Assembly (NCBI GenBank): GCA_022792175.1 | Contig: JAAWAN010000013.1 | Coordinates: forward strand, 1 to 64,000 | Direction: 5' to 3' | Length of the DNA stretch: 64,000 nt | Origin: Provencibacterium sp. | GTDB lineage: Bacteria > Bacillota > Clostridia > Oscillospirales > Ruminococcaceae | Part shown: positions 58,332 through 64,000 of the stretch, piece by piece | Layout of the letters: every line of letters starts with the position of its first letter | Numbering within the stretch: the first letter of the stretch is position 1 | Made by a program: the position numbers and the translations under genes | The notes under the pieces: model-generated | What the model was told of the DNA's origin: nothing | Database searches by the model: none | The model's input: only the letters and a program-made list of their open reading frames with translations

Positions 58332-58658
58332 TCAACTGAGCCGGTCGGTCTCGTGCATCTTTTTCAGATTGCCGATTTTTTCTCGGCGGCGGCATAGTTC
58401 CTCCTCCACTTTATCGAGCGGAATATCCTGCTCAGCCATCAGCACCAGCAGGTGATAGCACAGATCGCAGATTTCGCCGACTGTCTCCTCCTGCAGCCCG
58501 TTTTTGGCGGCGATGAGCACCTCCGCGCACTCCTCGCCGCACTTCTTTAAAATCTTATCCAGCCCCTTATCAAACAGGTAGGCGGTGTAAGAGCCCTCCT
58601 GCCGGTTTTCCCTGCGCTGCAAAACCACCTCATAGAGCTCTCTGATAACGCTCTGCAT
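58332..58658 (-). CDS. hisE: Phosphoribosyl-ATP pyrophosphatase
   Basis: Second step of histidine synthesis: converts PR-ATP to PR-AMP. Short all-helical MazG-like fold: YTAYLFDKGLDKILKKCGEE, CAEVLIAAKNG and EICDLCYHLLVLM hold the metal-binding Glu/Asp residues. 108 residues. Encoded as a separate gene after hisI instead of the fused hisIE. The 110-bp gap to hisI contains two inverted repeats. Confidence 0.95.
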   Translation of the reverse strand: MQSVIRELYEVVLQRRENRQEGSYTAYLFDKGLDKILKKCGEECAEVLIAAKNGLQEETVGEICDLCYHLLVLMAEQDIPLDKVEEELCRRREKIGNLKKMHETDRLS

Positions 58659-58768
58659 TTTTTATCCCCTTCCTTAAAAGCCGCGGTATGGGGCAAAACC
58701 GCCCCACCGTTTATGAAAAAACGCCTTTTGGCCCGTTGCGGGCCCCGGGTGCGCTATGGCCCCGCCGC
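58659..58768 (-). repeat. Hairpins in the hisI-hisE gap
   Basis: Reverse strand GGCCCG/CGGGCC with a 3-nt loop and GGGGC/GCCCC, with AAAAGGCGTTTTTTCAT between. Arrangement is somewhat like the three-hairpin element but too diverged to assign. Confidence 0.4.
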
Positions 58769-59104
58769 CTAGTCCTCTGCGACAGGGTTAAAAAAGCAGC
58801 TGTGGCTGCCGGTGTGGCAGGCGGGCCCCGTCTGCTCGACGATGGCTAAAAGCGTATCCCGGTCGCAGTCGCCAAAAAGGCGCACCACCCGCTGCAGATG
58901 TCCCGAGGTCGCCCCCTTGTTCCAGAGCTCGCGCCGCGAGCGGGAATAAAACCAGGTGTAGCCGGTTTCTATCGTCCGGCGCAGGCTCTCGCGGTTCATG
59001 TAGGCGAGCATGAGCACCTCGCCGCTTTTTTCCTCCTGCACAATGCAGGGAACCAGCTCCCCCTTTTCAAAATAGCTCTCCAGCTCTTTTTCCAGCTGCT
59101 TCAT
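58769..59104 (-). CDS. hisI: Phosphoribosyl-AMP cyclohydrolase
   Basis: Third step of histidine synthesis, opening the adenine ring of PR-AMP. Zinc and magnesium site motifs: [69 protein letters not shown]. 111 residues. Overlaps hisF by 4 bp, typical of this tightly packed operon. Confidence 0.96.
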   Translation of the reverse strand: MKQLEKELESYFEKGELVPCIVQEEKSGEVLMLAYMNRESLRRTIETGYTWFYSRSRRELWNKGATSGHLQRVVRLFGDCDRDTLLAIVEQTGPACHTGSHSCFFNPVAED

Positions 59105-59877
59105 CTCTTCGCCTCCTGCGCCGGGCGCACCGGAATGCCGCAGCCTTGCAGATGCTCCTTTACCTGCCCCACCGTCAGCTCCCGGTAGTGGAAAAGCGAG
59201 GCCGCCAGCGCCGCCGAGGCCTCTGTCCTCTGAAAAACCTCGGAAAAATGCCCGAGCGTTCCGCAGCCGCCCGAGGCGATGACCGGAACAGAGACCCGCG
59301 AGCAGACCTTTCCGGTCAGCTCGATATCAAATCCCTGTTTGGTCCCGTCATAATCCATCGAGGTGAGCAGAATTTCGCCTGCGCCGAGCGCGCAGACCCT
59401 CTGCGCCCAGTCAAGCGCGCAAAGTCCGGTATCTATCCGCCCGCCGTTTATCACCACATGAAAGCTCCCGTCCGCGACGCGGCGCGCATCAATGGCCACC
59501 ACCACGCACTGGCTGCCGAACCGGTCGGCCGCCCGAGAGATGAGCTCGGGGGTATGCACCGCCGCAGAGTTGACGCTCACCTTATCCGCCCCCGCCCGCA
59601 GCAGGTCGCGAAAATCGTCAATCTCCCGTATCCCGCCGCCAACTGTCAGCGGTACGAAGACACTGCGCGCCGTGCGGCGCACAACATCCAGCATCGTCCC
59701 CCGGCCCTCGTGGGTGGCGGTAATGTCCAGAAAGGTGATCTCATCTGCCCCCTGCCGGTCATAGCTGATGGCGCACTCCACCGGGTCGCCCACCTCGCGG
59801 ATGCCGACAAAGTTAATTCCCTTTACCACCCGCCCATCCCGCACATCCAGGCAGGGGATAATCCGCTTAGCTAGCAT
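59101..59877 (-). CDS. hisF: Imidazole glycerol phosphate synthase cyclase subunit
   Basis: With HisH makes imidazole glycerol phosphate and AICAR. TIM barrel starting [20 protein letters not shown] with the first catalytic aspartate. [23 protein letters not shown], the second aspartate near residue 130 in GGRIDTG, and [16 protein letters not shown] are also visible. 258 residues. Overlaps hisA at its 5' end. Confidence 0.97.
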   Translation of the reverse strand: MLAKRIIPCLDVRDGRVVKGINFVGIREVGDPVECAISYDRQGADEITFLDITATHEGRGTMLDVVRRTARSVFVPLTVGGGIREIDDFRDLLRAGADKVSVNSAAVHTPELISRAADRFGSQCVVVAIDARRVADGSFHVVINGGRIDTGLCALDWAQRVCALGAGEILLTSMDYDGTKQGFDIELTGKVCSRVSVPVIASGGCGTLGHFSEVFQRTEASAALAASLFHYRELTVGQVKEHLQGCGIPVRPAQEAKR

Positions 59878-60601
59878 TCTTCTCCTCCTCTTCTAAAAAC
59901 GCCAGCGCCTCGGAGAGCGGCAGCGTCCCCTCATAGAGCGATTTTCCGCAGATGGCGCCGTCCATCCCCAGCGCCGCCAGCGCCTTGATATCCGCAAGGT
60001 CCCGAACGCCGCCCGAGGCGATAATCCGGCAGCCGACCGAGCTTTTCAGTGCCGCCAGCTCCGCAAGATTCGGCCCCTGCAGCGTGCCGTCCCGCCCGAT
60101 GTCGGTATAGATAATCGTCTGTATACCCGCCTGCTCCATCGCCCCCGCAAGCTCGATAAAGCCGGTTTCGGAGGTGTGCAGCCACCCGTCGGCCGCCACG
60201 CGGCCGCCGCGCGCATCAATACCGACCGCTATGCGCCCGCCGTAGCGGGCCGCCGCCTGCCGGACGAGCTCCGGGTCCGAGAGGGCGGCCGAGCCGAGAA
60301 TCACCCGCGCAATCCCGCACTGCAGATAGTCCTCCACCGTCTGCATATCCCGGATGCCGCCGCCCACCTCTACCTGCAGGCCGGTGCTCTTTGCTATCTC
60401 CAAAATGGTTTTCCGGTTCACCGGCCGCCGGCTCTTCGCCCCGTCCAAATCCACCAGGTGCAGCCATTTCGCCCCGGCGCGCAAAAAGGCCCTCGCCGCC
60501 TCCAGCGGGGAAGCGGCCACCTCCTGCGCCGTCTGAAAATCTCCCTGATAGAGCCGCACACAGCGGCCCTCCTTTAAATCGATTGCGGGAAGAAGAATCA
60601 T
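59867..60601 (-). CDS. hisA: ProFAR isomerase
   Basis: Isomerises ProFAR to PRFAR. TIM barrel paralogous to His[21 protein letters not shown] at the start, [36 protein letters not shown], and the second aspartate in [16 protein letters not shown] near residue 127. 244 residues, normal. Confidence 0.97.
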   Translation of the reverse strand: MILLPAIDLKEGRCVRLYQGDFQTAQEVAASPLEAARAFLRAGAKWLHLVDLDGAKSRRPVNRKTILEIAKSTGLQVEVGGGIRDMQTVEDYLQCGIARVILGSAALSDPELVRQAAARYGGRIAVGIDARGGRVAADGWLHTSETGFIELAGAMEQAGIQTIIYTDIGRDGTLQGPNLAELAALKSSVGCRIIASGGVRDLADIKALAALGMDGAICGKSLYEGTLPLSEALAFLEEEEKNAS

Positions 60602-61200
60602 TTTTTCAGCCCTCCAAAGCTTTTCAGAATCTGCAGCCCGGCCGCCGAGCTCTTTTCCGGATGAAACTGCGCGCCATAGACGCTGCCGCTGCTCACCAGC
60701 GCCGGGATTTTTTCCCCATATTCGGTAGAGAGGGCGATATATCTCTGCTCCGTCTCGGCCCGGTAGGAATGGACAAAGTAAAAATATTCCCCCTCCCGCA
60801 GCCCCTCGGTGAGCGGGCAGGGAACACCCCTGTGCGTCTCATTCCAGCCTATGTGCGGAACTCGCAGGCCGGGCGCCTCTATTTTCACCACCCTGCCGGG
60901 AATGAGTCCCAGCCCCTGCGTTTTCCCAAACTCGGTGCCTTCTTCAAAAAGCAGCTGCATGCCGAGGCAGATGCCGAGCAGCGGCTTTTTTTCCGCCTGC
61001 CGGCGCAGCGGCTCGCAAAGCCCCGCCGAAAGCAGCTTCTCCATCGCATCGCGAAATGCCCCCACCCCCGGCAGGATGATGCTGTCCGCCTCATCCAGCT
61101 GCTCCGGCCTGGATACGAGAGTATAGGGCAGCTGCAGATAGCTCAATGAATTGCAGAGGCTAAAGAGGTTGCCCGCTCCATAGTCCACCACCGCAATCAT
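60598..61200 (-). CDS. hisH: Imidazole glycerol phosphate synthase glutaminase subunit
   Basis: Supplies ammonia to HisF. Class I glutamine amidotransferase: AVVDYGAGNLFSLCNSL start, oxyanion PGVGAF, nucleophile in LLGICLGMQLLFEEGTE near residue 78, and YGAQFHPEKSSAAGLQIL with catalytic His and Glu. 200 residues. Overlaps its neighbours on both sides by 4 bp. Confidence 0.97.
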   Translation of the reverse strand: MIAVVDYGAGNLFSLCNSLSYLQLPYTLVSRPEQLDEADSIILPGVGAFRDAMEKLLSAGLCEPLRRQAEKKPLLGICLGMQLLFEEGTEFGKTQGLGLIPGRVVKIEAPGLRVPHIGWNETHRGVPCPLTEGLREGEYFYFVHSYRAETEQRYIALSTEYGEKIPALVSSGSVYGAQFHPEKSSAAGLQILKSFGGLKK

Positions 61201-61781
61201 GCGAGCACCCCCTTGGAGCTGAGCGGCGCCTTTTCCCCCGTCTGCCGGATGGCCTGCCTGAGCGCATGGGCCAGCGCTTTAAAGAGCGCCTCCATCTTGT
61301 GGTGGTCGTTTTCGCCATAGGGGCAGCAGAGGTGCAGCGTAAAGCCCGCATTCATCGAAAGCGCCCGGAAAAACTCTACCGCCATCTGCGTATCCATCGT
61401 TCCGATGCGCTCGCTCGAAAAGGCGCAGTCAAAGCGCAGAAACGGCCGCCCGCTGATATCCAGGGTACAGACGCCGAGCGCCTCATCCATCGGAATCTGG
61501 CTCATGCCGTAGCGGGCAATGCCCGCCCGGTCTCCGAGCGCCTCCCGAAATGCCTGCCCGAGCAGGATGCCGGTATCCTCCACCGTATGGTGGCAGTCGA
61601 CCTGCAGATCCCCCTTTGCCCGGATGTCGAGATCGAGCCCGGCGTGTACCGTCAGCGCCGTCAGCATATGGTCAAAAAAGCCGATGCCGGTTGAAATGCT
61701 GCCCTTCCCCTCCCCGTCAAGAGTAAGGGACAGGGTGATATCCGTTTCGCGCGTTTTGCGCGTCAGAACTGCTTCCCGCAA
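61197..61781 (-). CDS. hisB: Imidazoleglycerol-phosphate dehydratase
   Basis: Dehydrates IGP to imidazole acetol phosphate. Manganese-binding repeats: GIGFFDHMLTALTVHAGLD and CHHTVEDTGILLGQAFREAL, with their later counterparts DISGRPFLRF and LCCPYGENDHHKMEALFKAL. Single-domain type without phosphatase. The frame extends to 61817, but TTG 61781, 8 nt after AGGAGAGG, gives the usual length of about 194 residues. Confidence 0.95.
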   Translation of the reverse strand: MREAVLTRKTRETDITLSLTLDGEGKGSISTGIGFFDHMLTALTVHAGLDLDIRAKGDLQVDCHHTVEDTGILLGQAFREALGDRAGIARYGMSQIPMDEALGVCTLDISGRPFLRFDCAFSSERIGTMDTQMAVEFFRALSMNAGFTLHLCCPYGENDHHKMEALFKALAHALRQAIRQTGEKAPLSSKGVLA

Positions 61782-61876
61782 TTTTTTCCTCTCCTCCCGC
61801 TGAAATGGGTCCGTCAAAAAGGGCGCGGCTCCGAAAAAACGAAAGCCCGCTCCCCCTTCCGGCCGCCCCGCGCTTT

Positions 61877-62935
61877 TTAAAGGCTGCTAAGGATCTCCCG
61901 CAGCGCGCCGAGGAAAAGGGCATTCTCCTCCGGCAGCCCGGTGCTGACGCGCAGATGCCCCCTTATCCTGCGCACCGCTATCCCCTTCTCTGCCAGCCGG
62001 GAAGCTACCTCGGCCGCACGGGGCAACTCAAAATAGACAAAGTTGGTGTGTGTCTCATAGACCCTGCCAATCTGCACCGGAAATTCCCCGGCCAGCCGGC
62101 GGATATCTTTTTCCAGCGCTTTGGCATAGCCCGCCATCTCCCGCGCCGAGTGCCGGATATATTGCGGGTCTTCCAGAATGGCAGCGGCCGCCGCCTGAGT
62201 CAGCGCATTCACATTGTAGGGGGATTTGACCGCCTTGAGGGCGAGTATCAGCGCTTCACTGCCGATGGCAAAGCCGAGCCGCGCGCCCGCAAGCCCCCCC
62301 GCCTTCGAGCAGGTGCGCAGCACCAGAAGGTTCTGGCAGCACTCGGTAAGGCCGATGACCGAATCCTCAGAAAATTCCATGTAGGCCTCATCCACCACCA
62401 CCAGCGCCGGGGTGCCCTTCACCAGCCGCTCGACCTCCTCGTGCCCCAAAAGCAGCGAGGTGGGGTTGCAGGGGTTGGAGAAAACGAGCATCTGCACCCC
62501 CTCGCGGTTTATTTTTTCCAGCACCGCATCCACATCGATTGTCAGGTCCTCCCGCTTTTCAAGCGGCACCGGCGTCAGCTCGGCGAGCGCATCATAAAAG
62601 GCATACATCGAAAAATCCGTCTCGAAGAAGGCGGCCTTCGCCCCCTTTTCGAGCAGGGTGTAGCTTAGTAGGCTCAAAATTTCATCCAGCCCGCTCCCGG
62701 CGACCAGCCGGCTCTCCCTTACCCCATAGAGCCGGGCGGCCAGCCGGCAGCACTCGGCCGCATAGGGGTCCGGATAGCGGCGCAGCTCCACCTGTGAGAG
62801 GCGCTGCAGCACCCTTTGGTGCAGCGCCTCGGGAAGCGGAAAGCAGCTCTCGTTGGCGTCCATGCGGATGCTCATCTCCCCGGTGATGGGCGCATAGGGG
62901 GTGAGGGAGAGCACCTTTCGCGGCAGCGTATACAT
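61877..62935 (-). CDS. hisC: Histidinol-phosphate aminotransferase
   Basis: PLP enzyme transferring an amino group to imidazole acetol phosphate. Fold-type I: DANESCFPLPEALHQRVL near the N-terminus, VAGSGLDEILSLLSYTLL, VFSNPCNPTSLLLG, VVDEAYMEFSEDS, and the PLP-lysine region VLRTCSKAGGLAGARLGFAIG near residue 210. 352 residues from ATG 62935, 7 nt after GGAGG. Its start almost touches the hisD stop. Confidence 0.95.
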   Translation of the reverse strand: MYTLPRKVLSLTPYAPITGEMSIRMDANESCFPLPEALHQRVLQRLSQVELRRYPDPYAAECCRLAARLYGVRESRLVAGSGLDEILSLLSYTLLEKGAKAAFFETDFSMYAFYDALAELTPVPLEKREDLTIDVDAVLEKINREGVQMLVFSNPCNPTSLLLGHEEVERLVKGTPALVVVDEAYMEFSEDSVIGLTECCQNLLVLRTCSKAGGLAGARLGFAIGSEALILALKAVKSPYNVNALTQAAAAAILEDPQYIRHSAREMAGYAKALEKDIRRLAGEFPVQIGRVYETHTNFVYFELPRAAEVASRLAEKGIAVRRIRGHLRVSTGLPEENALFLGALREILSSL

Positions 62936-62949
62936 CTGTTTTCCTCCGT

Positions 62950-64000
62950 TCATTCCTTTTCAAAGCGGATGGAGACCGCGCTCGCATGCGCCGTCAGCCC
63001 TTCGGTGCGCGCAAGCAGCTCGATATCCTCCCGGGCGCCCGAGAGCGCCTCGCGGGTATAGTAGATAAAGCTCGAGCGCTTAATAAAGCTGTCAACCGAG
63101 AGGGGGGAGAAAAAGCGCGCCGTTCCGCTCGTGGGGAGTACATGGTTCGGCCCGGCATAGTAGTCGCCGAGCGGCTCGGGAGCAAAATTCCCGAGGAATA
63201 TGCTGCCGGCGTTGTCGAGCCTTCCCACATATTCCAGCGGGTTTTCGCAGCAGACCTCCAGGTGCTCGGGAGCGACCCGGTTGGCAAGCTCCACCATCTG
63301 CGTCCTGTCCCGGCAGACGATCACCGCCCCCCAGTCCTTTAACGACTGCTCGATAATCTCCCGGCGGGAGAGAAGCGCCGTCTGTTTTTCCAGCTCCTCT
63401 ATAACCGCATCGGCCATCTTTTCCGAGTCGGTCAGCAGAATGGCGCTGGCCATCCGGTCGTGCTCCGCCTGAGAGAGCAGGTCGGCGGCCACATAGCGGG
63501 GGTTGGCTGTCCCGTCCGCCATCACCAGAATCTCGCTCGGCCCGGCAATCATGTCGATATCCACCACGCCATAGAGAAGCTTTTTAGCCGTCGCCACATA
63601 GATATTGCCCGGGCCTACAATCTTATCAACCCGCGGAATCGTCCCGGTTCCATAGCAGAGCGCAGCGACCGCCTGCGCGCCGCCGCAGAGGAACACCCGG
63701 TCCACCCCGGCAATCGCCGCGGCAAGCAGAATATCCGGATTGGCCTGTCCGTTCTGGGGCGGGGTGACCATGATAAGCTCGCGCACCCCTGCAATTTTGG
63801 CCGGTATGGCATTCATCAAAACAGTAGAGGGGTAGGCCGCCGTCCCACCCGGGACATACAGCCCGACCCGGTCGAGCCCCCGCAGCCGCTGGCCGAGAAT
63901 CACCCCGTCCGCCTGCAGGTCGACAAAGGCCTCCCGCTTCTGGCGCTGGTGGAAAGTGGCTATCTTCTCCTGCGCATTTAAAAGCGCCTGCACCAGCTTC
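62950..64000 (-). CDS. hisD: Histidinol dehydrogenase, N-terminus beyond the window
   Basis: Last two steps of histidine synthesis, oxidising histidinol to histidine with NAD and zinc. Seen: RVGLYVPGGTAAYPSTVLMN, VFLCGGAQAVAALCYGT, DKIVGPGNIYVATAKKLLYG, DMIAGPSEILV, AEHD of the zinc site in LLSQAEHDRMAS, and the catalytic VAPEHLEV. About 350 residues are present of a usual 430. The frame stays open to the window edge (codons AAG-CTG-GTG), so the start lies outside. hisG/hisZ are presumably further upstream. Confidence 0.96.
   Translation of the reverse strand, partial: KLVQALLNAQEKIATFHQRQKREAFVDLQADGVILGQRLRGLDRVGLYVPGGTAAYPSTVLMNAIPAKIAGVRELIMVTPPQNGQANPDILLAAAIAGVDRVFLCGGAQAVAALCYGTGTIPRVDKIVGPGNIYVATAKKLLYGVVDIDMIAGPSEILVMADGTANPRYVAADLLSQAEHDRMASAILLTDSEKMADAVIEELEKQTALLSRREIIEQSLKDWGAVIVCRDRTQMVELANRVAPEHLEVCCENPLEYVGRLDNAGSIFLGNFAPEPLGDYYAGPNHVLPTSGTARFFSPLSVDSFIKRSSFIYYTREALSGAREDIELLARTEGLTAHASAVSIRFEKE

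Noticed and set aside
1..64000. CRISPR array, rRNA operon, prophage or insertion sequence
   Set aside because: No regularly spaced direct repeats, rRNA-like sequence, transposase, integrase or phage structural genes were recognised anywhere in the window.

Overview
The window looks like a chromosomal segment of a moderately high-GC, anaerobic, spore-forming Firmicute of the Clostridia, most likely the Oscillospiraceae/Ruminococcaceae. The reasons are a sporulation protein of the YunB family, a leucine-type T-box leader, Clostridia-style promoters (TTGACA-17-TATAAT) with strong AGGAGG ribosome sites, frequent TTG/GTG starts, a type II fatty-acid operon in clostridial order, and an oxygen-sensitive carbon monoxide dehydrogenase. 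I cannot name the species from sequence alone.

Layout. 0.1-10.7 kb: guaA, glyA, a lipoprotein, rarA, a T-box-controlled leuA, an SGNH-hydrolase-like protein, and a small reverse-strand operon (YwbE, ArsC/Spx-like protein, methyltransferase). 11-19.8 kb: tspO, nagA, a nucleoside hydrolase, an anchored acidic-tailed protein, proB-proA with a TIM-barrel isomerase, and an AI-2E family permease. 19.9-23.5 kb: a three-gene CO dehydrogenase module (catalytic subunit, four-cluster ferredoxin, FAD/NAD oxidoreductase). 23.7-27.2 kb: tRNA-Trp, a zinc alcohol dehydrogenase, a twice-frameshifted MerR regulator next to a lipoprotein gene, and tRNA-Leu. 27.4-32.4 kb: yunB, a glycogen-debranching enzyme, a uridine-kinase-like protein and aroD.

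33.1-41.0 kb is the fatty-acid synthesis operon fabH-fabG-fabF-accB-fabZ-accC-accD-accA-acpP. It has a clear promoter and a palindrome at the start point, but no fabD or fabK. 41-44 kb holds a flavin reductase, a small membrane protein and a B12-type radical SAM protein behind an attenuator-like leader. 44.1-49.3 kb is a reverse-strand cluster of two Gfo/Idh oxidoreductases and two TIM-barrel isomerases, divergent from an AraC regulator; it probably oxidises and isomerises a sugar-like compound. 49.4-55.2 kb encodes an MMPL exporter, a large secreted partner, and a TetR regulator with three matching operators. 55.7-57.6 kb has an orphan PTS IIC protein behind a densely structured leader, and an XRE-TPR regulator. 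57.8-64 kb is a histidine operon (hisD-C-B-H-A-F-I-E), with hisD cut by the window edge and a frameshifted DUF3795-like gene at its end.

The observations I would follow first are: (1) a repeated 3'-UTR element of three consecutive hairpins plus a conserved tail that begins at the stop codons of three unrelated genes; (2) a CO dehydrogenase that keeps all metal-cluster ligands but lacks the conserved histidine track; (3) the multi-hairpin leader of the PTS gene; (4) unusually long perfect palindromes at 44.06-44.12 kb and inside proA; and (5) homopolymer frameshifts in two genes.
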